Positions 24,690 to 36,550 are shown, counted from the stretch's first letter. The stretch: 64,000 bases of DNA from Paralithodes platypus (GCA_032716605.1 CM064519.1:26634019-26698018), one strand, 5' to 3'. The notes: a model not told the origin generated them from the letters alone. Made by a program: numbers and translations.

Positions 24690-25739
24690 TGTTTAGAATA
24701 TACTCTCTACTCATTTATCTATTAGTCTATCCCCCTTTATATCTATCAGTCTGTCTGTGTATCTATCTCAGCCTAATACTCTGATATTTTTGCTCTCCGT
24801 TCTGCAGATCAGCTTGACTAGGTACAAACAGCTCAATAAGGATTAGCAGAGCTCTGTTTTTTTGCTACGTTTTTTGCTTTTATCTTTCGTCCTCTCCCAC
24901 CATCAAATCACCTTGTTCACCTGCCCTGCCATTGTTTTCTTTTATTGTTCACTGTTGTCATCATCAATTGTTTTCTCCAATTGTCCTATATTGAATGTCA
25001 GTTGTTTATCACTATTTGTATTCGATTATCTTAAGTTTAGAGTTATTATATATTATCTTGTATTGTATTCATTTTTTTCATTCTTTTTTCACTGTCCTCT
25101 GTATTTATTTGATTTATTAATTCTCAGTATTGTTTTTAATTTCCTTCAATTTCCTCTTGTATTAATACCTCAATAACATTCCTCTCTTACTTAACTTCTA
25201 TTCCTCTTCTATATTTATATTTGTTTCACATTAGCTACCCGGTATTCTACTCCGGTATTTAGTAATTCATTCTAGTCTTTCATTATTTTCCTTTAGGCCT
25301 ACAGTATTCCATTCTTCTCTTTCATATCACTCTTTCATGCTGTGTCATTTTTAAATTCTTCTTCGTTGTCCTTGCCTCTCGTTTTCCTTTTACATTTCTT
25401 TATTTTTTTCTCTTGTATGTCTCATTTATTCTTTTCTTAATGTGTTTATCATTATTTATTGCTATCCTCGTTTTTCATAATTTTTAATGTTAATTTTCTC
25501 ATTCACAGTGCATTGTTCACTTTCACTTTTCTACATGCTTGTCTTTCATTAATTTTCCCCTGTGTTCCCTTCACTCTGTTTTTTGCCTTGGCCATTCTCT
25601 TAAACTTTTTCGATTATTACTTCTCATTCGTTTCTTGCAATGTGAGATATTTCTTTATTGGTCTTCCTTTCTGATTTACCCGGAACGTTCTTTCCATCTT
25701 TTGTCTTTGTTTCCATCTAGGTATTATGTCTCTCCATCG
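24690..25739. other. No gene; pyrimidine-biased sequence
   Basis: Strong T+C excess on the + strand leaves long leucine/phenylalanine ORFs (for example 24862-25176) without motif or splice support. Confidence 0.5.
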
Positions 25740-26130
25740 TTTTATATTTGTGTGCGCCTATTTACATTATGTCTGTATTCCGTTCTTCTTCTTCTTCTTC
25801 TCTTCCATTTTTCTCTCTTTTTATATTATTGTGCACCTATTTACATTCTGTCTGTCTACCGTTCTTCTTCTTTCTTTCCATTTCTCTCTTGTATTCTGTT
25901 TGTGCCCGTTCTTCTGTCTCTTTCTATTTCTCTCTCTTTTTCTATTTGTGTGCATCTATTTATATTCTGTTTGTGCCCGTTCTTCTGTCTCTTTCTATTT
26001 CTCTCTCTTTTTCTATTTGTGTGCATCTATTTATATTATGTTTGTGCCCCGTTCTTCTGTCTCTTTCTATTTCTCTCTTGTGTTCTATTCTTGTGCACCT
26101 ATTTACATTCTGTATGTGCCCCTTTCTTCT
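25740..26130 (+). repeat. 71-bp pyrimidine-rich minisatellite
   Basis: CTGTTTGTGCCCGTTCTTCT recurs at 71-bp spacing (about 25896, 25967, 26038), with more diverged units upstream. Roughly five units. Confidence 0.85.
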
Positions 26131-26186
26131 TCCTCTTCCTCTTCCTCTTCCTCTCGCTCTCGCTCTCGCTCTCGCTCTCGCTCTCG

Positions 26187-26279
<93 letters not shown>
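26131..26279. repeat. (CTTCCT)n, (CTCTCG)n and (CT)n compound microsatellite
   Basis: Three simple motifs in succession, with the pure CT part about 90 bp. Confidence 0.95.
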
Positions 26280-26281
<2 letters not shown>

Positions 26282-27205
26282 AGTTTGCAGATGCCATAAC
26301 ACTTGGAATGACTGTAAAAAACCCCAAAGGGGTTGAACAGCTCAGGATGGACCTCAACAGACTGGGTGAATGGTCGGAGACATGGTAGATGCCTCTAAAC
26401 TTGGAAAAGTGCAAGGTGATGCATATCGGTTAAGCAAACCCCAAGTCAGGCTATTCGCTATTGGGAATGCCTCTGGAAGTGACTGACTTGGAATAGGATT
26501 TGGGTGTTCTGATTAGCAGTGACTTAAAGTTTTCCAAGCAGTGCATTGAACTAGGTGAACTAGAACAGAAAGCTCAGAAATGATTGGGCTATATTAAGAG
26601 GAAATTTAAGTATCGAAAAAAGGAAATAGTCCTCACACTTTACAACGCTCTGATACGGCCTCTCCTGGAGTATGCTGTTCAATTTTGGTCTCCAGCACTC
26701 AGGAAAGATATAGAGCGACTGGAAAGAGTACAAACTAGGGATACAAAGCTTGTTTCATCGCTTAGAAGACTGAGCTATGAGGACCGGCTGAGAGCTCTTG
26801 ATATCTTTCCGTTGGAGACACGCAGACTACGAGGTCAGCTCATTGAGGTTTTTAAAATACTTAAGGGGTTTGACAATGTGGACTATAACACAATGTTTAG
26901 CCTCAATATGAATACAACACGCAACTATGGCTGGAAATTATAATTGAAAAGGTTCAGCACTAGCATATGTGGAAACTTGTTCACATATAAGATCTGTTCT
27001 ACCTGGAACAAACTTCCCACCGAAGTTGTAAACAGTTCTTCAGTAGAGCAGTTCAAGAAGAGAGTAGATAGTAGGTGCACACTCTGTAATGAGTGTAGTG
27101 CACTAAACAGTCTCTCTCCTTCCACTTCGAGTATCTCCTCGGAATGGACCGCAAGGTTTCTGAGATACTGGATATTCCTTGTAACTCCCTGTAACTGTGT
27201 TGAAG
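26280..27205 (+). pseudogene. CR1-type LINE, lineage 3, RT C-terminal relic
   Basis: Starts right after the CT repeat at KFADAITLGM, where the second catalytic aspartate of the FADD box is changed (FADA). Continues EKCKVMHIG, DLGVLISSDLK, the 119-codon open stretch RPLLEYAVQFWSPALRKDIE ..., then TWNKLPTEVVNSSSVEQFK. At least five in-frame stops. It ends in CCTTGTAACTCCCTGTAACT, a decamer-type tail. Non-functional. Confidence 0.88.
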
Positions 27206-27877
27206 GTTGAGGAGATGAAAGCTCCATCACAAGCTTAGTCAGCCGTTCCTCTCTCCATCTCTCTCTCCATACACTACTTCACTTGAGGTGGTGTGTTGGA
27301 GCGTAGAGTGTTTAACAGCGCTACTGCTTACATATATACTGTAACTCTTTACTCACTACATACGGTTAGGTAATGTGTTCAAACTTAGAGTACCGTATTG
27401 TTCGTGCTCTACGGATTACAAAGGGTTCTATTGATTGTGTAAACCGTAGGTACACCTCCATGCGTTACATACAAAGGAAAACAAGACACACCATATCTAC
27501 TGATCCTTACAAAGCTATTTGTAGCTAATCTACCTAACCTATGTGAAACGAAGTCGCCTAAGGTTATATATATATTTTTTTTAATCAACTAAATTAACCT
27601 AAGCTGACCTAACCTAAACTATCCAAAACAAGGCAAGTTCCTCGTTAAATGCGTGGTGCGTTGTTTTTGGGGCGACATCTCCAGTAACCATCACCAACAT
27701 CACTAATACTGTCACCATCATCACTACTACTTTCCCCATGATCAGTACCACAATCACCACCACCAACATCATTACTACTATCACCATCACTATCAAAACT
27801 ATTTTCACAATCACCACCACCATAACCATATTATTGATCTAGAACAATAACTATTGCACAAATTAAAAACAAAAATT
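27206..27877. repeat. Unassigned sequence with a CACCAT tract
   Basis: No gene recognised. A CATCACTACTAT/CACCACCA tract lies at about 27680-27825. Confidence 0.5.
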
Positions 27878-28030
27878 GGACTGACCGCCGCATTCACGCA
27901 CCGAATGTTCGTGTGAAGTTTGGTGAAAATCCGTCGAACGGTCTTGGAGGAGTTTCCGGACAGACAGACAGACGGACGACAGACATTTCGGCCGGCAATG
28001 TACCACTATACGGGGGGCCGATACCATACT
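27878..28030 (+). repeat. Dispersed repeat E with CAGA tail, copy 2
   Basis: Same landmarks as 9562-9722, including GTTCGTGTGAAGTTTGGTGA and CGGTCTTGGAGGAGTTTCCG. Confidence 0.7.
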
Positions 28031-28336
28031 TCTTTAGCAGAGTTGATAGATGAAGTACCGTACTAAATCCAACTAAATACAGATCTGCCCAAACTGTTGG
28101 TTTATGTTATGATATGGGTTCCCTTTATGTGAACCCCAGACCTTCCACCTTCACCACCACCTGTTCCACCGGTGCACTTTATTCGTTAACATTTTTGGTC
28201 TGATTCTCTCTCTCTCTCCCTTGTTCTCCTGTGCTCCCCTTGTGTGCTCTCTCTCGCCTTTCACGTTTTTCTCTTTGTTCTCCGAGTGTTTGTTCTTTTA
28301 CGTTCTCTGTTCTATTTCCCACGCCCTCTGTCTTTG

Positions 28337-28418
<82 letters not shown>
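28337..28418. repeat. (AT)n microsatellite
   Basis: About 80 bp of pure AT. Confidence 0.95.
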
Positions 28419-28422
<4 letters not shown>

Positions 28423-28452
28423 TTTGTTAAAGTTCCTAATGTTCTTTCATAT

Positions 28453-28554
<102 letters not shown>

Positions 28555-28559
28555 AGTTT

Positions 28560-28990
28560 ATGCCATTAATTGGAAAATTGAGCTATAATTATCGGATGAG
28601 AGTTCTTGGGCTCTTTGCTTTAGAAACGTGTTGACTTCGAAGTCAACTCATTGAAGTTTTTACAATACTAAATGGGCTAAGAGTGCGAATTATAACATAA
28701 TGTTTAGCCTACTATATATATATATGAATAAAACGTACGATCATGACTTGAAATTAGAGTTGAAGAGATTCAACACTAGTTGATTTGCCGACATTTTTTC
28801 ACACACAAAATTTCGTCTACCTGGAGCAAATTTCCCTTAAAATGTGTAAAAATGCCTTCAGTAGAGCAATGGTGAATGGTATTTTAAATACTGCAATGAG
28901 CTTAGTGTACTACATATTCCTTATCTTTCCACAAAGTTTATCTAATGCGAATTCGAGGTCACTTGCTAAAAGATCAGAGATCTGAACAAT
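28560..28990 (+). pseudogene. CR1 lineage 3 relic, thumb region
   Basis: CAACTCATTGAAGTTTTTAC and ACATAATGTTTAGCCT match the QLIEVFKIL...TMFSL region of 26280-27205. KRFNTS and the GAGCAAATTTCC (WNKLP) region follow with several stops. A TA repeat interrupts it. Confidence 0.75.
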
Positions 28991-29685
28991 CTAGTTTCAC
29001 ACCCAAGAAGTTAACAATTGACCAAATATTGGCGCTCCTGTTCCTTGTGGAATTCCAGCTTGAATTTCTAGAGGGGCTGTTTGCAGTATATGTTATCCAA
29101 GAAAGGTACAGTGAGTTATAGTGGGAACTACTCGGATTCCATGGGATACCTGCTGTGATTGTTGATCTGCGATAACTGATCTGGTGTCCGGACTTTTCAC
29201 AGAAAGAGAAAGGACTGTCGAGTGGAGGCAGACCTCCCCCTTTTTCCTTGTGATGACATAATTAATACAGTGGTGCGTCGTGATCTTATGTAGGACAGCA
29301 ATATTAGTATGAATGAATTGTGAGTGTGGTTTCTTTTCATTATCAGTTAACAAGTCAGAGGAGTTACCCACTTCATAAGAAACTACACTCGTAATTCAAA
29401 CACGCGCATTATATTTCCATGTGTATGATCACAGAGAGGAACAAAAGATATGTGGGCAACTGTACATTCACTCATATAAAACTCGTGGACACCTACAGTA
29501 GGTTATTCTTTATACAAATACAACTATCTAGATTGATTAGTGGAGGGAACTTTCTTTTTAATAAATAGTACATGTTGTTTTGTAGTTGATGTATGGACAA
29601 TTATTTATATTCCATAGATTCGTTTCCAGAGATGTACTTCCATAATTAGAAATAGGTGAGGTCCACGATTTGTTATGAGTGACAG
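28991..29685. other. No gene; one mariner-like end at about 29446-29462
   Basis: AT-rich. ATGTGGGCAACTGTA resembles the right end of the TA-flanked element at 29686-29901, suggesting another, degraded copy. Confidence 0.4.
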
Positions 29686-29901
29686 TACAGTCGGCCAAAT
29701 AAGTGATGGCGCAGCACCACGTATACTGTATTTTGATCAATAATTGATATCAGCATTATCCAAGCATTCATCGTTTCGAGTGAGATATACAAACATGTTC
29801 CTATCTTTACACACCCTATTCAACATCTGACAGACATTAATACAGCATACAGCGAGCAAAACGTAATGGCAGCGACGACACGACTTATTTGGCCAACTGT
29901 A
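29686..29901. mobile_element. Mariner-like MITE, family H
   Basis: TA-flanked ends TACAGTCGGCCAAATAAGT and, inverted, ACTTATTTGGCCAACTGTA. 216 bp, no ORF. A related right end is at about 40337-40360. Confidence 0.78.
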
Positions 29902-29984
29902 CACCCGGCTAAATTTGCAACTGGCCCCGTGGTAATTGTGTTTATGCTATTATAGAGTAATAAAGTAGAGTAGGGGCAAACGAA

Positions 29985-30215
29985 TTATGCAGACTTACCC
30001 TACCAACTATACTCATGCTTCATTTCATCTGATGATAAATTGAATCCCTTAGCAGCTAATTTCTCGATACTTAATGAAAAAAATATGAAACTACTATCTC
30101 TGCATCATGTTAATTAAGACCAAGTTTTCATAATTATCACCATAATTCATTTCAAAATCTTCGTAATAGCTGAGTTATTAAGATGAAGACATGACAATTT
30201 ACCATCAGCTGGAAA
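29985..30215 (-). repeat. Dispersed repeat D, unexpanded copy
   Basis: Minus strand: GATGGTAAATTGTCATGTC, AACTTGGTCTTAATTAACAT and TTAGCTGCTAAGGGATTCAA occur in the same order as in 6395-6880, with a single, diverged 68-bp unit. Confidence 0.72.
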
Positions 30216-30283
30216 TAAGCGTACTATAATTTGCGAATTTCTGTCTTGTATTTTTCATTGTTATATTTGTAAACACCATATAC

Positions 30284-30785
30284 AGTATATTAGAACCCCT
30301 GGGCCAGCTGGACATCTTGCCAACAGTATATTAGAACCCCTGGGCCAGCTGGACATCTTGCCAACAGTATATTAGAACCCCTGGGCCAGCTGGACATCTT
30401 GCCAACAGTATATTAGAACCCCTGGGCCAGCTGGACATCTTGCCAACAGTATATTAGAACCCCTGGGCCAGCTGGACATCTTGCCAACAGTATATTAGAA
30501 CCCCTGGGCCAGCTGGACATCTTGCCAACAGTATATTAGAACCCCTGGGCCAGCTGGACATCTTGCCAACAGTATATTAGAACCCCTGGGCCAGCTGGAC
30601 ATCTTGCCAACAGTATATTAGAACCCCTGGGCCAGCTGGACATCTTGCCAACAGTATATTAGAACCCCTGGGCCAGCTGGACATCTTGCCAACAGTATAT
30701 TAGAACCCCTGGGCCAGCTGGACATCTTGCCAACAGTATATTAGAACCCCTGGGCCAGCTGGACATCTTGCCAACAGTATATTCA
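30284..30785 (+). repeat. 41-bp satellite, 12 essentially identical copies
   Basis: Unit AGTATATTAGAACCCCTGGG plus CCAGCTGGACATCTTGCCAAC. I see no substitutions between units over 492 bp. The inner CCAGCTGG is palindromic. Confidence 0.96.
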
Positions 30786-30820
30786 TGGAAAACAGAAACA
30801 CAACAATTTTTGTATGGACC

Positions 30821-31154
30821 GATTTTCTGGCCCCCCTTCTTCCTCGTGTTTAGCCCCATTAGTTTGTTGACGTTCGGCTCATTAGTTTGTTGATTTTAAG
30901 ACCTATCGCTCCATTTCTTTGTCAATATTAAGACCTTTCGTGCTATTTAGGGGTCGATTTTTTTTCCTGGCGAAAGGTAGTGAGCCTGTAATTTTGGAAG
31001 AACATTTTTCTACCGAAAAATGTACAAATTAATTTAGAAGGGGAATTTAATGAATGTTTTTGTAAGCTTGATGGAGGTCTAGGGAGGAACCTAATAAAAC
31101 AATAGAAAGATAGCCTACATAAATTATCAAATAAATACGATCATCATCCCTTAA
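30821..31154 (+). mobile_element. Family A MITE lacking hairpin 1
   Basis: Four units, then GGGTCGATTTTTTTTCCTGG, GAGCCTGTAATTTTGG and directly the perfect second hairpin ACATTTTTC-loop-GAAAAATGT. The CCGGCC hairpin is deleted. The right end CATCCCTTAA shares its TTAA with the next element. Confidence 0.82.
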
Positions 31155-31535
31155 GGGGGGTGACCTGCTTTTTGTTATTTCTGTCCTTTTCTCTCTTCCT
31201 CTGGCTTGTATCCATTCCGCCCCATTCAGCCAACTATTTTAAGACGTTTATCCCCATCTAGGTGTCGATTTCTTCCTGGCGAGCGATAGCGAGCCAGCAT
31301 TATATGAAGAAATCCGGCTTCGCCGGAGACATTTTTCTATCGAAAAATGTACAAATTTAGCCTGCTGTCAAACAAAAATAAAAAATATGATGGCTCGCTA
31401 CAGCTCACCAGTAAATAATTGACACCTGGATGGGGATTTATAAACGTCTTAAAACAATAGGCTGAATGGGGCCAAATGGATACAAGCCAGAGAAAGATAG
31501 AAAAGGACAGAACAAAAACAGGTCACCCCCCTTAA
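31151..31535 (+). mobile_element. Family B foldback MITE, copy 4
   Basis: TTAA-flanked. Core with CCGGCTTCGCCGG followed two bases later by a perfect 9-bp stem (ACATTTTTC / GAAAAATGT, loop TATC). Arms paired over about 150 bp. Confidence 0.9.
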
Positions 31536-31620
31536 CGCTCTAAACATACTGGAAGTGGGTGGAAATATAGTGATAAAACAGGCGTATGTTTCACCCGGTG
31601 TATTCTATTCACACACATGT

Positions 31621-32105
31621 ATATACAGCTCACCAGTGTAATGATACATATATACAGCTCACCAGTGTAATGATACATATATACAGCTCACCAGTGTAAT
31701 GATACATATATACAGCTCACCAGTGTAATGATACATATATACAGTTCACCAGTGTAATGATACATATATACAGCTCACCAGTGTAATGATACATATATAC
31801 AGCTCACCAGTGTAATGATACATATATACAGCTCACCAGTGTAATGATACATATATACAGCTCACCAGTGTAATGATACATATATACAGCTCACCAGTGT
31901 AATGATACATATACAGCTCACCAGTGTAATGATACATATATACAGCTCACCAGTGTAATGATACATATATACAGCTCACCAGTGTAATGATACATATATA
32001 CAGCTCACCAGTGTAATGATACATATATACAGCTCACCAGTGTAATGATACATATATACAGCTCACCAGTGTAATGATACATATATACAGCTCACCAGTG
32101 TAATG
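31621..32105 (+). repeat. 29-bp minisatellite, about 17 copies
   Basis: Unit ATACAGCTCACCAGTGTAAT plus GATACATAT. One unit is 2 bp short near 31912 and one has AGTTCACC. Confidence 0.95.
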
Positions 32106-32913
32106 AGCTGTATTATTAACGCTAGTGTACACCCACATCAACACACTGTACGTTCATCCTATCGCTTCATTGGTTACAAAAGCATGAATTATCTCTGGCT
32201 GAGGGAACTCCGTGTGTGGGTGTGCGTGTGCGTGTGCGTGTGCGTGTGTGTGTGTTTGTGGGTGTGTGTGTGCGTGTGCTTGTGTGGGTGTGGGTGTGTG
32301 TGTGTGGGTGTGCGTACAACAACTCTCCTTACAAAATCTCATTATCCAAAAACGTAGCTGACAATTATGTTGCGAAATTTACGTATAATTACAATAATAC
32401 ACTTAATGATAAAACATGTGTTGGATTCAGACATATTTGTGAAAACATAATTATTTACCTGTATATTTTATTTTATTTTAATGCAACACTTAGGCTTATC
32501 GTGATATTATGGTTGTCTAACTATGTGTTTGTGTTCATTATAATAACAAAACTATTGGTGCTTTTTTGCCTCCTAATGATAAATTTTCGCAAAGTTTTTT
32601 TGGTCAGTTTTTGTCAGTAAGTGTCCGCTGAGATTATGTTGAAACCGTGTGTGTGTGTGTGTGTGTTTTATTTTTTTTGCATAGTTGACTTTTCCGAACA
32701 ATTCAATATTGTTTCTATGTATCCTACTATCCATAGTAAATAGCGGAAATATATTTTGACTACCGGTTATATAATATGCTAATTCACCATATGTAAATAT
32801 ATATTACCATCTCTAACGTCAAGCGTACAGTAACATTTGGACTTTCGTGTGCTTCTAACTTTCGTATATACTTTAGACCTGGAAGAAAATTTATGTTCTT
32901 TCACCAATACGAT
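32106..32913. other. No gene; (GT)n-rich tract at 32210-32312
   Basis: GTGTGC/GTGTGG variants, then AT-rich sequence. A 134-codon ORF at 32216-32620 begins in the GT tract and is not convincing. Confidence 0.5.
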
Positions 32914-33115
32914 AGGCGGTGTCAAGCGAGCGAGTTTTCCGTCAATATTTACCAGCAATTATAGTCTGGCAATTTGAAAACAAATAATGTCATATAAATT
33001 AAACTACCTAACATAATCTACCTTCGATCTAGTTTCCAATTCCAATACGAAAGAACCTCAAAATAGTGAGAGAAAAACTCTTCGAAAGTTGTCGGAAAAT
33101 GCGCTCGTGTGACAC
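32914..33115 (-). mobile_element. Family G TIR element, minus orientation
   Basis: Ends GGCGGTGTCAAGCGAGCG and, inverted, GCGCTCGTGTGACACC. The interior complement contains GGAAACTAGATCGAAGGTAG, as in the copies at 33609 and 35779. An ACA trinucleotide tract follows at 33146-33175. Confidence 0.7.
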
Positions 33116-33303
33116 CACGTAACGCAGTCCAAAATACTCTCACAGACCAGAACAACAACAACAACAACAACAACAAAAGCAGCAGTGTAAGAGTGCCGTC
33201 GGGTCAAGCAATGTCTTTGTTCGGTAATCCAACGGTGTCATCATTAGAAAGACTTACCGGTATGTTGGCAAGGCTGTCGTCCATAGTATTTTCTTTTCTC
33301 TCT

Positions 33304-33562
33304 GACTGAAAAGGTTCAGCACTAGTATTTGTGGAAACTTTTTCACATACAAGATCTGTTCTACCTGGAACAAACTTCCCTCCGAAGTTGTGAACAGTTC
33401 TTCAGTAGAACAGTTCAAGAAGAGAGTAGATAGTATTTTGCACACTTAGTAACAAGTGTAGTGCACTAAACTGTCTCTCTTTTTGCTTGAGTAGCCGATC
33501 TTCTCGGAATGGACAGCAAGGTCTCTGAGATACTAACTATTCCTTGTAACTCCTTGGAACTC
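33304..33562 (+). pseudogene. CR1 lineage 3, 3'-end fragment
   Basis: GAAAAGGTTCAGCACTAG, the TWNKLPSEVVNSSSVEQFKK coding region and the tail CCTTGTAACTCCTTGGAACT match 26940-27205 closely. Truncated at its 5' side. Confidence 0.85.
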
Positions 33563-33608
33563 TAACTGACGGTAAATTATTTCCTCGCTACCTCAATTGC
33601 TTAAAGCT

Positions 33609-33811
33609 AGTGTCACACGAGCGCTTTTTCAGGCCATTTTCGATGAGCAAGTTATTTCTCGAGATATTGTGATACTTTTTCACATTAGGATCGGAAACTA
33701 TATTGAAGGGAGATGATGTTATGTGGCTGATTTCTGATATAACTGAAATCTTATGCCTGCCAGACTACAATTACTCGTAAAAATTGACGGAATAATCGCT
33801 TGTGTGACACT
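33609..33811 (+). mobile_element. Family G TIR element
   Basis: AGTGTCACACGAGCGCTTTT at the left, complement of AGTGTCACACAAGCGATTAT at the right, interior GATCGGAAACTATATTGAAG. About 200 bp, no ORF. Superfamily uncertain. Confidence 0.78.
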
Positions 33812-33814
33812 GGA

Positions 33815-34092
33815 TTAAGGGGAGGCTTTTTATTACCTTTCAGTTTTCTCCCAACACTTCCATCAAACTTGAAAAAATCCCCCCAAATTCCCCCTTAGAG
33901 ATAAATTTATACATTTTACGGTAATTTTTTTTTTTTTCCGCCGAACACCAGTTCTTCCTAAATTGCAGGCTTGTTACCGCTCGGCAGGAAAATAATAGAT
34001 ACCTAAATGGCACAAAAGGTCTTATAATGGACAATGTAAAGGGGTGCAAGGTAGTAAAATCGCCAAATTAATGAGGCGAACGCCTTGGTATT
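33815..34092 (-). mobile_element. Family A MITE, truncated at its left-arm end
   Basis: Starts TTAAGGGGAGGC three bases after the family G element. Contains the GGAGGTCTAGGG complement, a T-run replacing part of the second hairpin, a decayed first hairpin, and three units on the minus strand. Confidence 0.72.
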
Positions 34093-34104
34093 TAATATTT
34101 TTGT

Positions 34105-34340
34105 GATATGTCCCAGCCAAGGTTCGAATCCAGGCCAGTAGTGCAGCACTCCAGCTCCTTAACCACTAGACCACCGAGGAGCTACAAAAGTAGTGGCTTC
34201 ATTTGGAATCACATCCCATCCACCACCACCCACTCCAACTCGTGATCACGTAGCTAGATACCATACACACAAACACTAGCAACTAAGTACTAGAGAAGGA
34301 TACTTGTAATCAGGGGCACATTGAAGGCCTCACTGAACAA
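34105..34340 (-). mobile_element. tRNA-derived SINE, family S2
   Basis: Minus strand: GGTGGTCTAGTGGTTAAGG (A box) and GGATTCGAACCTTGGCTGG (B box, diverged), followed by an unrelated body. Confidence 0.65.
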
Positions 34341-34686
34341 ACAAGTAAAGACCTAATATACTGTATAATTATAGTGTTTTGATCCTGCCTTCCCTCACTG
34401 TCACCGAGCCTGAGCCTTCAACACGGGGACCCAATAATGAAGACTCTCAGTGTTAGAGGAGGCTTCTGTGCTGGAGTGTTATGGAGGAGCCCTTTGTCTG
34501 CCAGTTCTGCGAAGCGTTCATTAATTTAATAGGCTTTGTTGTGCCGTTGCACCGCTTTTTTTTTATCGCAAATAATATTTTTGGATTACTGTATAATGGG
34601 AATGTTGTTGTCCTTGGGTAATTAGTCCACAGCAGAACGGTTCTATCCGCTCTGTTTATAAAGGAATGATTGCAGTTGTTATGATG
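34341..34686. other. No gene recognised
   Basis: Unique-looking sequence with no motif that I can assign. Confidence 0.3.
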
Positions 34687-35730
34687 ATATGGCAAGGTTA
34701 TATGCTTTGTTACGTGTTTATATTATATGGCAAGGTTATATGTTTTGTTACGGTGTTTATATTATATGGCAAGGTTATATGTTTTGTTACGGTGTTTATA
34801 TTATATGGCAAGGTTATATGCTTTGTTACGGTGTTTATATTATATGGCAAGGTTATATGCTTTGTTACGGTGTTTATATTATATGGCAAGGTTATATGCT
34901 TTGTTACGGTGTTTATATTATATGGCAAGGTTATATGCTTTGTTACGTGTTTATATTATATGGCAAGGTTATATGCTTTGTTACGGTGTTTATATTATAT
35001 GGCAAGGTTATATGTTTTGTTACGGTGTTTATATTATATGGCAAGGTTATATGCTTTGTTACGGTGTTTATATTATATGGCAAGGTTATATGCTTTGTTA
35101 CGTGTTTATATTATATGGCAAGGTTATATGCTTTGTTACGGTGTTTATTATATGGCAAGGTTATATGTTTTGTTACGTGTTTATATTATATGGCAAGGTT
35201 ATATGCTTTGTTACGGTGTTTATATTATATGGCAAGGTTATATGCTTTGTTACGTGTTTATATTATATGGCAAGGTTATATGCTTTGTTACGGTGTTTAT
35301 ATTATATGGCAAGGTTATATGCTTTGTTACGGTGTTCATATTATATGGCAAGGTTATATGTTTTGTTACGGTGTTTATATTATATGGCAAGGTTATATGT
35401 TTTGTTACGTGTTTATATTATATGGCAAGGTTATATGCTTTGTTACGGTGTTTATATTATATGGCAAGGTTATATGCTTTGTTACGTGTTTATATTATAT
35501 GGCAAGGTTATATGTTTTGTTACGGTGTTTATATTTTATGGCAAGGTTATATGCTTTGTTACGGTGTTTATATTATATGGCAAGGTTATATGTTTTGTTA
35601 CGGTGTTTATATTATATGGCAAGGTTATATGTTTTGTTACGGTGTTTATATTATATGGCAAGGTTATATGCTTTGTTACGGTGTTTATATTATATGGCAA
35701 GGTTATATGTTTTGTTACGGTGTTTATGCT
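34687..35730 (+). repeat. 38/39-bp minisatellite, about 27 copies
   Basis: Unit ATATGGCAAGGTTATATGCT plus TTGTTACGGTGTTTATATT. Thirteen codons per 39 bp, with occasional 38-bp units lacking one G, so all three + frames stay open for 350-400 codons and swap phase. I regard the ORFs as artefacts of a stop-free unit. Confidence 0.95.
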
Positions 35731-35778
35731 AATCTCTTCACTTTTCGGAATATATTTGTTCCAGTGTCTCCTCTTTAA

Positions 35779-35986
35779 GCCGCTGTCACACGAGAGCTTT
35801 TTCCGTAAATTTTCCATGAGCAATTTTTTTCTCGTATTATTTCAGGAATTGTTTGCACTGGTATCGGAAACTAGACTGAAGGTAGATTATGTTAGGCGGT
35901 TGAATTCAGATAAAGTGTAATTTATTAAGCTTCCAGACCATAAGTGCCCGTAAAAATTGCTAAAAAAAGCGCTCGTGTGACTCCGG
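35779..35986 (+). mobile_element. Family G TIR element
   Basis: GCCGCTGTCACACGAGAGC and, inverted, GCCGGAGTCACACGAGCGC. Interior TATCGGAAACTAGACTGAAG and GGTAGATTATGTTAGGCGG are shared with the other copies. Confidence 0.78.
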
Positions 35987-35989
35987 CCA

Positions 35990-36550
35990 TGAAAACCTAA
36001 TATTTATTAGTGGCCCCTCCATCATTGACGATATGCCTATTAGTATAGTAGTCCACTTTCAAGCGCTCGCGGGTAGCCCGTTTGAAACGACCGCCGCGGG
36101 GAGAAAGAGTCCTACATCATAAGTGCAACACTAATTCTTATGTGTGTAAAGATAGTCTGTTGTAAATGTTAGCTACATTATGTACACATGACGTCACCCG
36201 TAATACGTATTCAATGTCCATAGCTTGATTAAATCGAGAAGAGTAGGGTTAATAATCTCCTGGTATTTTGTTTGATCTAATTTTGTGAAGCATGATATGA
36301 TATCAATATTGCAAACAAATACAGAGATTTATATTTAATCAGTGTACTTAGCTCATATTTATATTTAATCAGTGTACTTAGCTCATATTTATAAAGACTG
36401 TAATTAATTTAGATGCCACAGACTTTTGCAAAATTAGAAAATTAAGACAAAGTCCTGGGATAATTTACAAACCTAACTAGACTGATTATTGTGTTCTCTG
36501 TTAATCTTACAGTTCATCGTGGTATTGACTTATTTATCTTTCTCCTCCAG
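35990..36550. other. Probable intron upstream of the host exon
   Basis: AT-rich sequence including a 27-bp direct repeat (TATTTATATTTAATCAGTGT..., 36328-36385). It ends in the polypyrimidine tract and CAG acceptor at 36533-36550. Confidence 0.45.

Noticed and set aside
25539..26414. 265-codon ORF with Leu/Phe then Ser-Leu runs, and Arg-Glu ORFs opposite
   Set aside because: Follows pyrimidine bias and the CT microsatellite. No splice sites or motifs.
30284..30785. CRISPR-like or VNTR coding array
   Set aside because: No spacers, and 41 bp is not a multiple of three. Simple satellite.
34666..35920. Three overlapping 350-400-codon ORFs with a 13-residue repeat
   Set aside because: They come from a stop-free 39-bp minisatellite. 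All three frames are open, and 38-bp units shift phase, so there is no evidence of coding selection.
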